A stretch of 64,000 bases of DNA from Streptomyces sp. AJS327 (GCF_013450295.1 NZ_SKBR01000004.1:62001-126000); one strand, 5' to 3'. Positions 13,114 to 21,074 are shown, numbered from the stretch's first letter. Numbers and translations are program-made. Notes: generated by a model from the sequence alone, not told the origin.

Positions 13114-13605
13114 TCAGCCGCTACGGCGCTGAGCCGTCTCGGCGAGCGGGCGCACCGCGGTCATCTCGCTGATCTCGCGGATGTCGCGCCCGGTGAACGT
13201 GACCCTGGCGCCGCCCTCGTTGTGCGGGATCTGACGCGCGTACGCCCGGCGCTTGAGCTGGAGCGCGGACCAGGGGAGGAAGCGCGCGGCCTCCTCCGGC
13301 GTGTAGTGGAACCACTCGCCGTCCGGGCTGCCCGGGTACGGCACGTCCCGGGCGGGCGTCGCCTTCTTGGCCTTCGCGGGTGCTTCCTTCGTGGTGGACG
13401 CCATGTCCCCTCCCAGAGTGATGTCGCTCACGGGAACGTCGAGCGTCCCGGCCAGGCGGCAGATCACTTCCTGGCCCGCCCCGGCCTTGCCCGTCTCGAC
13501 CCGTGAGAGCTGGCTCGGGGAGATCCCCGCGAGCCTGGCGAGCCTCCGCAGGCTCAGATCCTGAACCTGACGGAGAGCCCGAATTGCCGTTCCGTTCGGT
13601 GTCAC
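13114..13605 (-). CDS. XRE repressor-type domain fused to an excisionase-like domain
   Basis: A 163-residue protein. Residues 5-58 are a Cro/CI-type helix-turn-helix (AIRALRQVQDLSLRRLARLA, GISPSQLSRVETGKAGAGQE). After a Lys/Ala linker, residues 90-150 (GEWFHYTPEEAARFLPWSAL, QLKRRAYARQIPHNEGGARV, TFTGRDIREISEM) match excisionase/MerR-like winged helices with their YxPEEAA..IPH...F...DI pattern. The GTG start follows a good promoter by only about 6 nt, so the mRNA may be leaderless. An internal ATG (13402-13404) has a near-perfect GGGAGGGG site and could yield the C-terminal domain alone. It probably heads the leftward operon and links its control to excision. Confidence 0.8.
   Translation of the reverse strand: MTPNGTAIRALRQVQDLSLRRLARLAGISPSQLSRVETGKAGAGQEVICRLAGTLDVPVSDITLGGDMASTTKEAPAKAKKATPARDVPYPGSPDGEWFHYTPEEAARFLPWSALQLKRRAYARQIPHNEGGARVTFTGRDIREISEMTAVRPLAETAQRRSG
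13402..13417 (-). promoter_or_regulatory. Strong internal ribosome binding site in the XRE/excisionase gene
   Basis: Reading leftwards, GGGAGGGGAC lies directly before an in-frame ATG (codon 68). Translation from here gives a 96-residue protein holding only the linker and the excisionase-like domain. This site is far stronger than anything at the annotated GTG. Confidence 0.5.
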
Positions 13606-13611
13606 GTTCAG

Positions 13612-13640
13612 AGACTAGACATAAAGGGATACGGGTGCAA
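13612..13640 (-). promoter_or_regulatory. Promoter of the leftward operon
   Basis: On the minus strand TTGCAC (13635-13640) and TAGTCT (13612-13617) are 17 bp apart. The -10 box ends 6 nt before the GTG of the XRE/excisionase gene, so transcription would begin at or next to the start codon. Confidence 0.5.
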
Positions 13641-13654
13641 GACGTGTCGGATAC

Positions 13655-13668
13655 TTCTGGGTACAGAA
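13655..13668. promoter_or_regulatory. Candidate operator in the divergent control region
   Basis: TTCTG-GGTA-CAGAA is a perfect 5-bp-arm palindrome 15 bp upstream of the -35 box of the leftward promoter. A related half site (ACTTCTGTG) occurs at about 13708. Either XRE protein could bind here; this is inferred from position. Confidence 0.4.
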
Positions 13669-13797
13669 ACTGAACATCCCCCTGGTCGGGGGGTGTGACG
13701 TGCCATACACTTCTGTGCCTCGATGTGCAACAAATGCGCCTAAGTGCGCTGGGTGTGAACCCTTGCTGTTGCATGCGCGTACGGCATGATGGAAGGC

Positions 13798-14292
13798 ATG
13801 ACGAGAGACTGGGCGCGCCTTGGCCAGAGACTGAAGGCTGCGCGTGCTGCACGCGAGATTCCGCAGCAGGATCTCGCCGAGACCATCGGCGTGAAGCGGG
13901 GCGCGCTCCACAACATCGAGAGGGGCGAGTTCCGCAAGGTGACGCCGACGGTCATCGCATATGCCAGGGAAGTCGGTTGGGCCGAGGGGTCGATCGAACG
14001 CGTCCTTGACGGGGGTGACCCTGTCGAACGGGAGATCAGTCCGGTTGGGAACGAACCCACCGAACACGCAGGCGAATCGGCGGGAGAGCGGGAAGCGCCG
14101 TCCGACCTCTCGCTTCTGGTGCAGCAGTCATTGAAGGAAGGGCCGTTGGTGGACGCCCGCGTGGCCGAAGTGACCACGTCAGCCGGGCGATTGAAGGCCA
14201 CCATCGTGATCCGGGGCGAGGAGGGGGCGCCCATGGATGAACTGCTGGCAGCCCTGCGAAAACTCAAGATCGACGTCGAAGTTGATGAGTAA
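13798..14292 (+). CDS. XRE-family regulator, probable element repressor
   Basis: A 164-residue protein divergent from the leftward operon. Residues 4-58 are a helix-turn-helix (RLGQRLKAARAAREIPQQDL, AETIGVKRGALHNIERGEFR). Then come an acidic linker and a C-terminal region (DLSLLVQQSLKEGPLVDARV, RLKATIVIRGEEGAPMDELL) that may mediate dimerisation. There is no LexA-like peptidase dyad, so it is not a self-cleaving repressor. Position between operator region and integrase suits a lysogeny repressor. An ATG at 13786 gives four extra residues; both starts lack a good ribosome binding site and may be leaderless. Confidence 0.75.
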   Translation: MTRDWARLGQRLKAARAAREIPQQDLAETIGVKRGALHNIERGEFRKVTPTVIAYAREVGWAEGSIERVLDGGDPVEREISPVGNEPTEHAGESAGEREAPSDLSLLVQQSLKEGPLVDARVAEVTTSAGRLKATIVIRGEEGAPMDELLAALRKLKIDVEVDE

Positions 14293-14319
14293 TCACACGA
14301 TTAGCCCTTTCGCGTTATT

Positions 14320-14348
14320 TTGACCCACTTTTGCATCACTCTTTACGC
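14320..14348 (+). promoter_or_regulatory. Weak candidate promoter for the small ORF and integrase
   Basis: TTGACC (14320-14325) is followed after 17 bp by TTACGC in an AT-richer gap of 124 bp between the repressor gene and the small ORF at 14417. The -35 box is good and the -10 is poor. Confidence 0.3.
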
Positions 14349-14416
14349 CTTCTGCGTCATCCCAGGTACACCAGTAGGCACATTGGGGGGTCATTTGCCG
14401 CGAAAGGGGGTCGTGA

Positions 14417-14629
14417 ATGGCGTCCGGATATTGCCGCCGAGCGAAGCGAGTCTCAGGTGCACCCCGACAGGTCGTCGCTTGGATCGACCAGGAACTGCAC
14501 GAGGATGTTCTCTTCCTGAACGCTGACCTCTACACGGCGGCCCAAGAGGCCGCAATCACCGCCGCGTTGCAGCGGGCGAGGCTCCCTACCTCCCAGGTGA
14601 TCGCCGCCTTCGTAACGACAGGAGGATGA
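14417..14629 (+). CDS. Small protein preceding the integrase, 70 aa
   Basis: ATG with GGGGGTCGTGA upstream; ends 6 bp before the integrase GTG, so probably cotranscribed. The sequence starts MASGYCRRAKRVSGAPRQVV and continues AWIDQELHEDVLFLNADLYT as one or two amphipathic helices. Position between repressor and integrase resembles that of directionality or mobilisation factors, but no helix-turn-helix is visible and I do not recognise it. Confidence 0.55.
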   Translation: MASGYCRRAKRVSGAPRQVVAWIDQELHEDVLFLNADLYTAAQEAAITAALQRARLPTSQVIAAFVTTGG

Positions 14630-14635
14630 GCCGCC

Positions 14636-16189
14636 GTGGCATACGCGGAGAAACGAACCGCCCGAGGGAAGGTGTACTTCCGAGCCCTCTACCAGAGACC
14701 AGACCGCAAGGCGCAGGGGGTCGTGGTCGACGAGGACGGCCGGGCCGTCCGCTTCCCCACTCAGACCACCGCGAAGAAGGCAGCAGAGAAGGCAGAGGTT
14801 GACGCCTATGCCGAGGCCAAGAAGGGCCGCTGGATACCCCCCGAGCAGGAGGCAGCGGCTGGCCGGGTCACCTTCCGCGAATTCGCCACGGAGTGGATGA
14901 AGGAGCAGAGCCTCGCGGACTCGACCATGCAGAACTACCCGCGCTCGCTGGCCCACTTGCTGCCGACGTTCGGCGACAAGGCCATACGCGACATCACGCC
15001 CCCGATGGTCGCGGCCTGGGAGAAGGCACAGCAGAAGGAGTTCGCGGCCAGCAGCGTCCGGACGTACCGCTCGCTGTTGCACCTGATCCTTGCCGATGCC
15101 GTCGACGCTGACCATGCTGACAAGAACGCTGCGGAGCGTCGACGCGGCCGAGGGCGCCGCCACGGGCGACGTCAGAAGCGCGGAGCCGAGAAGCAGATCA
15201 CGTCCATGCTCGGAGCCCTGCTCGTGGCCGAGCGAGCGTCCCTTCTGTCCGGACGCGACGACGAGTTCGTGGCCACCATCCACAAGAGCTACACCGGCCA
15301 GCGCTGGGGTGAACTCGTGGGCCTGGAGACGCAGTTCGCCCGACCCGAGTCGCACGCCTTCCAGATCGAATGGCAGCTCTACGAACTCGACACGGGCGAG
15401 CTGGTGCAGTGCCCGCCCAAGGACGACTCGTACCGGTCGATCGACTCGCCGACCTTCCTCTCCCGGCTCGTAGGAGACCACATCGCCCGCACCCAGCCGC
15501 AGCCATGCCCGTGCCACGGCCTCACGTACGTGTACAGCGGCCGGGGTGTTGGCGGTAAGCGCCAGGCCGGCCCGACGCTCCGCCAAGTCGCCGAGTTGGC
15601 CGGGGTGTCCACCGGCACCGTCTCCAACGTCCTCAACCGGCCGGAGATGGTCGCGGAGAAGACCCGCGCGAAGGTCGAGAAGGCCATCGCCGAAGTCGGC
15701 TTTGTCCGCCAGGTTGGCCCGTCCCGGGAGGCGGCCCACTGGCGGCGCTCCGGACACGCGACATGGATCTTCACCCCGGCAGCGACCGGCTGGTACCCGA
15801 AGAAGGCACCGCAGGAAGCCCACCCGGTACCGGTGTCGGCCGGACCGTGGCCCGGCGTGCCCGTGCGGGGCCGCGGGGCGTCTGGCCGCGCCGAGGCGTG
15901 CTGGCTCCCGATCAAGGACCGGCTCACCCGTCACGGACTTCGGCACGGTCATCGCACGGTGATGGAGGAGCTAGGCACCCCCCAGGTCCTCGTGGACGAC
16001 CGGATGGGGCACGAGGACGGGTCGGTCAGTGCGCGCTACGCACACGTCACCGACTCGATGCGGGCGCTGCTCATGGAGCAGTTGACCGAGCTGTGGTTCG
16101 AGTCACTCGACGAGCGGTTGGCGCTCGCACCCCGTTCCGCCGTGCCGGTCCTGGACCGGCTGTTGCAGGAGCGGGCCAAGGCGGCGTGA
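14636..16189 (+). CDS. int: Tyrosine integrase with an inserted LacI-type helix-turn-helix
   Basis: A 517-residue site-specific recombinase. N-terminal arm-binding and SAM-like domains (residues 1-165, e.g. FREFATEWMKEQSLADSTMQ) precede the catalytic domain. Catalytic residues can be placed: R223 (TGQRWGELVGLE), the K262 region (PPKDDSYRSID), H433 and R436 (HGLRH), H459 (MGHEDGS) and Y468 (ARYAHV). Between the beta-strand lysine and the H-x-x-R box lies a segment at residues 313-357 (TLRQVAELAGVSTGTVSNVL, NRPEMVAEKTRAKVEKAIAE) that is a canonical LacI DNA-binding head. This lengthens the protein beyond a typical 380-450 residues. GTG start with GGAGGATGAG upstream. It drives integration into the adjacent tRNA-Pro. 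Confidence 0.93.
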   Translation: MAYAEKRTARGKVYFRALYQRPDRKAQGVVVDEDGRAVRFPTQTTAKKAAEKAEVDAYAEAKKGRWIPPEQEAAAGRVTFREFATEWMKEQSLADSTMQNYPRSLAHLLPTFGDKAIRDITPPMVAAWEKAQQKEFAASSVRTYRSLLHLILADAVDADHADKNAAERRRGRGRRHGRRQKRGAEKQITSMLGALLVAERASLLSGRDDEFVATIHKSYTGQRWGELVGLETQFARPESHAFQIEWQLYELDTGELVQCPPKDDSYRSIDSPTFLSRLVGDHIARTQPQPCPCHGLTYVYSGRGVGGKRQAGPTLRQVAELAGVSTGTVSNVLNRPEMVAEKTRAKVEKAIAEVGFVRQVGPSREAAHWRRSGHATWIFTPAATGWYPKKAPQEAHPVPVSAGPWPGVPVRGRGASGRAEACWLPIKDRLTRHGLRHGHRTVMEELGTPQVLVDDRMGHEDGSVSARYAHVTDSMRALLMEQLTELWFESLDERLALAPRSAVPVLDRLLQERAKAA

Positions 16190-16244
16190 GACGCCGTTTC
16201 AAGATCACACCCAGTTGACACCCAAAGGGCTCCCAGAACGCAAT

Positions 16245-16278
16245 CAGGCCCGGTTTCCGTTTCCGGAAACCGGGCCTG
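16245..16278. terminator. Strong bidirectional terminator hairpin
   Basis: A perfect 15-bp stem (CAGGCCCGGTTTCCG / CGGAAACCGGGCCTG) with loop TTTC. It sits between the integrase stop and the 3' end of the tRNA gene and can end transcripts from both sides. There is no long T-run, as is usual in Streptomyces. Confidence 0.8.
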
Positions 16279-16294
16279 ACCTGCTACTTCTCTG

Positions 16295-16340
16295 TCGGGG
16301 TGGCGGGATTTGAACCCACGACCTCTTCGTCCCGAACGAA
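16295..16340. other. Inferred attachment site (right junction) in the tRNA 3' half
   Basis: The integrase gene ends about 100 bp away, and tyrosine integrases of actinobacterial elements commonly recombine in the anticodon-to-T-arm half of tRNA genes, restoring it on integration. The matching core repeat should occur at the other end of the element, outside this window, so the exact core cannot be drawn. Confidence 0.5.
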
Positions 16341-16368
16341 GCGCGCTGCCAAGCTGCGCCACACCCCG
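16295..16368 (-). tRNA. tRNA-Pro (anticodon CGG)
   Basis: Reading leftwards the gene begins CGGGGTGTGGCGCAGCTTGG and ends with the T-arm GGTTCAAATCC, acceptor CACCCCG and discriminator A at 16295. The anticodon stem CTTCG/CGAAG encloses TTCGGGA, so the anticodon is CGG. The CCA end is not encoded. The 3' end faces the integrated element. Confidence 0.95.
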
Positions 16369-16535
16369 AAGCAACGAGGAACACTTTAGCCCAGGTGCCC
16401 GCTGAGGCGAAATCCGGTTTCGGCTGCTCCTCCGGGGTGGCGGGCGCCGGTGTCGGACCGCGTCCCGGGCTGGTCGGCGACCGCTCGCGGGCCGTTCGGC
16501 CGTCGTCCGCGGACGGGGCGAGCCGGGCACACCGT

Positions 16536-16559
16536 GGTGCCGGTGCCGGTGCCGGTGCC
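16536..16559. repeat. Tandem GGTGCC x4
   Basis: Four uninterrupted copies of GGTGCC in the noncoding gap between the tRNA and the metallophosphoesterase gene. The rest of this 265-bp gap shows no gene. Confidence 0.7.
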
Positions 16560-16634
16560 GGGGGCGTCGGACCGGAGGCGCCGCCGGTCTCGGGACTGGA
16601 CGGGACCGGCGGCGGATGGGGCGCGGTTAGGTGG

Positions 16635-17579
16635 TCAGTCGTCGGGGGCGGTGAGGGTGAGGAGGGTCGCCTCGGGCGGGCAGGCGAAGCGCAGCGGCGT
16701 GTAGCGGTTGGTGCCGCAGCCCGCGGAGACGTGCAGGTAGGAGCGGTGACCGGCGGCGCGGTGGGTGGACAGCCCCTTGACGCGCTCGGTGTCGAGATCG
16801 CAGTTGGTGACCAGGGCGCCGTAGAAGGGGACGCAGAGCTGCCCCCCGTGGGTGTGACCGGCCAGGATCAGCGGGTAGCGGTCGGCGGCGAAGGCGTCGA
16901 GAACGCGCAGGTAGGGCGCGTGGACGACGGCGAGGGCCAGGTCGGCGTCGGTCTCGGCGCGTCCCGCGACCTCGCTGTACCGGTCGCGTTTGATGTGCGG
17001 ATCGTCGAGCCCGGTGAGGGCGATCTCCTGGCCGCTGTCCAGCTTGAGGCGGCCGCGACTGTTGCTGAGGCCGATCCAGCCCGCCGCGTCGAAGGCGTCG
17101 CGGAGCCCCTCCCAGGGGTTGTGGATGGCGCCGACGGCGGGTGGGTTGCCGTTCAGCCCGTGCCGTCCGCTGGCCTTTTCGAGCAGGTACTTCGCGGGGT
17201 TGCGCAGCTTGGGGCCGTAGTAGTCGTTGGAGCCGAAGACGTAGGCGCCGGGGAACTCCATGAGCGGCCCGAGCGCGTCCAGGACCTCGGGGACGCCCTC
17301 GGGGTCCGAGAGGTTGTCACCCGTGTTGATGACGAAGTCGGGGCGGAGCCCGGCGAGCGACTGGAGCCAGCGCTGCTTCTTGCGCTGGCCGCTCACCATG
17401 TGGATGTCCGAGATCTGGAGCACGCGCAGCGGGTGCGCGCCCCTGGGGAGCACCGGCACCGTGACGCGCCGGAGTCGGAAGGAGCGCACCTCGATCCCGG
17501 CCGCGTAGGCCACGCAGGCCGCGCCGAGTGCCGTGGTGCCGAGGGTTGCCGCCAGGGGGATCCGGTATCGCGCGCGCAT
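16635..17579 (-). CDS. Membrane-anchored metallophosphoesterase
   Basis: A 314-residue calcineurin-like phosphoesterase. A signal-anchor helix (IPLAATLGTTALGAACVAYA, residues 6-26) is followed by the metal motifs LQISDIHM (D-x-H), NTGDNLSD, FGSNDYYG (the usual GNHE, here GSND), HAPY and GHTHGGQL. This matches the YkuE/YaeI-like group of membrane phosphodiesterases; substrate unknown. The ATG at 17577-17579 gives the expected short cytoplasmic tail. It is monocistronic, the first chromosomal gene after the tRNA. Confidence 0.88.
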   Translation of the reverse strand: MRARYRIPLAATLGTTALGAACVAYAAGIEVRSFRLRRVTVPVLPRGAHPLRVLQISDIHMVSGQRKKQRWLQSLAGLRPDFVINTGDNLSDPEGVPEVLDALGPLMEFPGAYVFGSNDYYGPKLRNPAKYLLEKASGRHGLNGNPPAVGAIHNPWEGLRDAFDAAGWIGLSNSRGRLKLDSGQEIALTGLDDPHIKRDRYSEVAGRAETDADLALAVVHAPYLRVLDAFAADRYPLILAGHTHGGQLCVPFYGALVTNCDLDTERVKGLSTHRAAGHRSYLHVSAGCGTNRYTPLRFACPPEATLLTLTAPDD

Positions 17580-18061
17580 GCGCCCATCGTCGCAGACACC
17601 CGGCGTCGCGGGCACCGGGAGCGGTCGGTGACCGCACGGGTCCGGCCGCCGGAGGCTGGTGTCAACTGGACTACGGGGAACGGGTGTTGGGGTGCGTGCA
17701 GAGCGTCGAGCCGTCCCGTCGGGAGGTACGCCGGTGCCGGGCCGCCACGGCGGGCGGCGGGACGACGGAGGGAGCGGGCCTGGGGTGCCGGGCAGGCCGG
17801 TGCTTCAGCGACGGTGAGCGGTGTGAAGCGGTGTGACGGTCGGCTTCACCGGGGTTCTCGTACGTCCGCCGCGCGGGGTGCGGGGTCCGGGGACCGCGCG
17901 GCCCGGCTCCTGGCGGCTCTCCCGGCTTTCGGGCCCTTGAGCCTGGCCCCTGATCCCTGGATGGCGCCGGTACGGGTGGAGGGCGCTGAGGTGGGAGGGC
18001 GCGCGGCATGGGGCGGTTAAGGGGGCGCGATGCCGGGGCGCGGGCTGGCATGCTGTTCGGC
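17580..18061. other. Noncoding gap between divergent genes
   Basis: About 480 bp. Open frames here are Arg/Pro/Gly-rich with no supported start. The promoter of the phosphoesterase and that of the YqeY-like gene must lie in it, but I see no convincing -10/-35 pair. Confidence 0.5.
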
Positions 18062-18526
18062 ATGACCACGCTCAAGTCCGCCCTTCAGGACGATCTGACC
18101 GCCGCGATCAAGGCACGGGACGAGCTGCGCTCGGCCACGCTCCGGATGACGCTCACCGCGATCACGAAGGAAGAGGTCTCGGGCACCTCGGCGCGCGAAC
18201 TCTCCGATGACGAGGTGCTCAAGGTGATCACCCGGGAGGCCAAGAAGCGCCGGGAGGCCGCGGAAGCCTTCGACGAGGGCGGCCGGAGTGAGCAGGCGAA
18301 GCGGGAGCGAGCCGAGGGCGAGATCCTGGCCGCGTACCTGCCCCAGCAGCTGAGCGATGAGGAACTGGACGCGATCGTCGGGGAGGCGGTCGAGGAGGCT
18401 CGGGCGAACGGCGCCGAGGGGCCGAAGGCCATGGGGGCCGTGATGAAGCTCGCCGGTCCGAAGGTGGCTGGCCGGGCGGAGGGTGGCCGGGTGGCCGCCG
18501 CCGTCAAGAAGCGCCTGACGTCCTGA
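18062..18526 (+). CDS. GatB/YqeY-domain protein
   Basis: A 154-residue YqeY family protein (TTLKSALQDDLTAAIKARDE, RSATLRMTLTAITKEEV, EAAEAFDEGGRSEQAKRERA, EGEILAAYLPQQLSDEELDA, GPKAMGAVMKLAGPKVAGRA). The fold resembles the tail domain of the GatB amidotransferase subunit and is thought to contact tRNA, but the cellular role is unknown. Full family length. ATG start seven bases after CTGTTCGGC; no strong ribosome binding site. Confidence 0.92.
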   Translation: MTTLKSALQDDLTAAIKARDELRSATLRMTLTAITKEEVSGTSARELSDDEVLKVITREAKKRREAAEAFDEGGRSEQAKRERAEGEILAAYLPQQLSDEELDAIVGEAVEEARANGAEGPKAMGAVMKLAGPKVAGRAEGGRVAAAVKKRLTS

Positions 18527-18539
18527 CGCGTCCTCGGTC

Positions 18540-18566
18540 TGACCGAACTGACCGAACTGACCGAAC
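18540..18566. repeat. Tandem TGACCGAAC x3
   Basis: Three perfect 9-bp copies just after the YqeY-like stop codon. TGACCG half-copies continue at wider spacing to about 18640. The 268-bp gap to the penicillin-binding protein gene has no gene. Confidence 0.7.
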
Positions 18567-18794
18567 CAGATGTTCCCTGATCGGGACAGGTGTGTCCTGA
18601 CCGTGGCGGGTGTGTGGTGACCGACGCGGGTGCGGCCTGACCGACGTCCGTCGTGGCCTACGGGGCTGAGGCCGGTAGTCGTGGCCGAGTGACCGCGAGT
18701 TACCCGGCGCGCGTGGGTGTGCGCAGGGGGTGTTCGAGGCCGAGGTCCGGTGGGGGCGCGCGGTGTCGCGTCCCCACCGGACCGGGTGCAGCCG

Positions 18795-21074
18795 TCAGTC
18801 GGCTCGACGGGGTTCGGGCCAGCCGCCGGTTCCGCCGCCCCAGCCGCCACCGCCGCTGTCCCAGCCGCCGCCGGGGCCGCCGTCCGCGCCGCCGTTGTCT
18901 CCGCCCCCGACGACCTCGGGCCACTCCGGCGGCTTGGGAATCTCCGGCGGCTTGGGCAGCTTCGGCGGCTTCGGGCGCTTCGGGGGCCGGGGCTTCTTGT
19001 CGTCCTTGTCCGGCTTCTTCTTGTCCTTGATCGGGATGGTGGGCAGCTTGGGCGCGGGCTTGCCGTTCAGCGCGCCCGACATCGCGTCGCGCCAGATGGG
19101 TCCGGGCACCGAGCCGCCGAAGACCTTGTCGTGTGTCCGGCCGCCGATCGACACGTTGACCATGCGGGTCTTGTGGGCCGGGTCACCGACCCAGACCGCA
19201 CCGGACAGGTTCTTGGTGTAGCCGACGAACCAGGCCGCGTACCGGAAGTCCGTGGTACCGGTCTTGCCCGCGTTGTCCCGGCCCTTCAGCCCGGCCTCCT
19301 TGCCGGTGCCGTCCTCCACCACGCCGCGCAGCAGCGAGTTGATCGTCTTCGCGGTCTTCGACTGCATCGCGCGGTTGCAGCGGGTCTTCGGCACCGGGAG
19401 CTTCTTGCCCGCGGCGTCGGTGATCGACTCGATGGCGACCGGGGTGCAGTGCACGCCGTCGTTCGCGAAGGTCGCGTACGCCTCGGCCATCGAGAGCGGG
19501 GACATCTCCTGGCCACCGAGGGCCGTCGCGGGGACCTGCTGGAGCTTCCCGCCGTCCGCCCGCTCGACCCCCATCTTCTTGGCCATCTCGTTGACCGGGC
19601 AGATGCCGACGTCCGAGATCAGCGAGATGAAGTACGTGTTGACGGACTTGGCGGTGGCTTCCTTCATCCGGTACGGGCCGACCTCGGTGCGGTTCTCGTT
19701 CTCCACCGTCTTGCCGTCGTCGTTGCGCCACGGCCCGTCGCAGGTGCTGACGGGGGAGGGGTACCGCATCTTGTACGGGGAGTCGTACTCCTTGTACGGA
19801 CTGGTGCCCCGGTCCAGGGCCGCCGCCGCGACCACCGGCTTGAAGGTGGAGCCCGGCTGGTAGCCGTCGCCACCACCCATGTCGCGGTCGACAGAGAGGT
19901 TGATCTCCGTCTGGTTCTTGCCGTAGCCGTACGGCCGGGACTGGCCCATGCCGCGGATCTTGCCGGTGCCGGGTTCCACCAGGGAGACCGCGCTCGCCAC
20001 CGGGTCCGACTGGTAGACGTGCTGCTTGACCGACTTCTCGACCGAGTCCTGGGCCTGCGGGTCGAGCGTGGTGCGGATGGTCAGCCCGCCGCGGTTCCAG
20101 CGCTCGGCGCGCTTCTCCCGGGTCTTGCCGAACGCGGGGTCGGTCAGGAAGACCTTGCGGACGTAGTCACAGAAGAAGCCGGCGCCCTTGGCGGCGGTGA
20201 TGCAGCCGTTCTTCGGCTCGCTGACCTTCAGGCCGAGCGGCTGCTTCTTGGTCGCGGCCGCCTGCCGGGCGGTGATGTCCCCCTGCGCGACCATGCGGTT
20301 GAGCACCGTGTTGCGGCGCTTGACCGCCTCTTTCTCGTTGTTGACCGGGTCGTAGCGACTCGGGGACTGCACGAGTCCGGCCAGCAGGGCCGACTGCCGC
20401 AGGTCCAGATCCTTGGCGGGGGTGGAGAAGTAGCGCTGCGCGGCGGCCTCGATGCCGTACGCCTGCCGGCCGAAGAAGGTGATGTTGAGGTAGTTCTCCA
20501 GGATGCGCTTCTTGCCGAGTTCCTCCTCGGCCTTTATCGCGTACTTCAGCTCCTGCACCTTGCGGCCGATGCTCTGCTTCGTGGCCTGGCTGAACTTCTC
20601 CTCGTCGTTGCCCGCCTCCTCGACGAAGACGTTCTTGACGTACTGCTGGGTGAGGGTGGAGGCACCCTCCGCGACCTCGCCCTCCTGGGCGTTCCGGTTC
20701 AGGGCCCGGAGGACGCCCTTGAAGTCGATGGCCCCGTGCTCGTAGTACCGAGCGTCCTCGATGGCGACGATCGCCTTGCGCATGTGCGGCGATATCTGAT
20801 CGAGCCCGACCACGGTGCGGTCGCGTGAGTACACCTTGGCTATCTCGCCGCCGTTGGCGTCCAGGATGGTGGTGCGCTGGCTCAGCGGGGGGCGTTTGAG
20901 CTTGGCGGGTATCGTCTCGAAGCTCTCGACGGACCCCTTGGCCGCCAGGCCCAGCGCGCCGAAGGCGGGGAGCGCGAGTCCCGCCATCACCGCTCCGGCG
21001 AGCACACTCACGCCGACGAACTTGGCGGCTTGCTGGGGGCCGCTCACTCCGCCGCCCGGACGCTTCGTAGCCAT
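18795..21074 (-). CDS. Class A penicillin-binding protein (glycosyltransferase/transpeptidase)
   Basis: A 759-residue bifunctional murein synthase. It has an N-terminal membrane helix (VGVSVLAGAVMAGLALPAFG), a GT51 domain with the catalytic glutamate motif AIVAIEDARYYEHGAID (E106) and EGASTLTQQYVKN, and a transpeptidase domain with GSTFKPV (S409, K412), SVN (477-479) and KTGTT (604-606). The C-terminus is a Pro/Lys tail (KPPKLPKPPEIPKPPEWPE) ending in Gly-rich repeats, probably extending through the wall. It polymerises lipid II outside the membrane. It is divergent from wblA. Confidence 0.96.
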   Translation of the reverse strand: MATKRPGGGVSGPQQAAKFVGVSVLAGAVMAGLALPAFGALGLAAKGSVESFETIPAKLKRPPLSQRTTILDANGGEIAKVYSRDRTVVGLDQISPHMRKAIVAIEDARYYEHGAIDFKGVLRALNRNAQEGEVAEGASTLTQQYVKNVFVEEAGNDEEKFSQATKQSIGRKVQELKYAIKAEEELGKKRILENYLNITFFGRQAYGIEAAAQRYFSTPAKDLDLRQSALLAGLVQSPSRYDPVNNEKEAVKRRNTVLNRMVAQGDITARQAAATKKQPLGLKVSEPKNGCITAAKGAGFFCDYVRKVFLTDPAFGKTREKRAERWNRGGLTIRTTLDPQAQDSVEKSVKQHVYQSDPVASAVSLVEPGTGKIRGMGQSRPYGYGKNQTEINLSVDRDMGGGDGYQPGSTFKPVVAAAALDRGTSPYKEYDSPYKMRYPSPVSTCDGPWRNDDGKTVENENRTEVGPYRMKEATAKSVNTYFISLISDVGICPVNEMAKKMGVERADGGKLQQVPATALGGQEMSPLSMAEAYATFANDGVHCTPVAIESITDAAGKKLPVPKTRCNRAMQSKTAKTINSLLRGVVEDGTGKEAGLKGRDNAGKTGTTDFRYAAWFVGYTKNLSGAVWVGDPAHKTRMVNVSIGGRTHDKVFGGSVPGPIWRDAMSGALNGKPAPKLPTIPIKDKKKPDKDDKKPRPPKRPKPPKLPKPPEIPKPPEWPEVVGGGDNGGADGGPGGGWDSGGGGWGGGTGGWPEPRRAD

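Larger units (their letters stand above)
1..16340. mobile_element. Integrase-proximal end of a phage-like integrated element
   Basis: Everything left of the tRNA-Pro gene looks acquired. There is a tyrosine integrase next to the tRNA 3' end, a repressor-like XRE gene, an XRE/excisionase-like gene, and a leftward operon of overlapping small genes with RecT, a YqaJ nuclease, DnaQ-like and RuvC-like nucleases, a WhiB-like protein and an iteron-bearing initiator. This is the early region of a temperate phage or a phage-derived element. No capsid, portal, terminase, TraB/FtsK or lysis gene is seen here, so the other end must lie left of position 1. The right boundary is inferred to fall in the 3' half of the tRNA. 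The left attachment site is outside the window. Confidence 0.85.

Noticed and set aside
1-16340. Conjugative AICE of the pSAM2 type
   Set aside because: The tRNA-Pro site fits, but no TraB/FtsK, RepSA or Spd genes are seen and the gene set is phage-like. Genes left of the window could change this.
18717-20828. A 703-codon plus-strand frame opposite the penicillin-binding protein
   Set aside because: The minus-strand product has all catalytic motifs; the antisense frame is Val/Arg/Leu-rich shadow.
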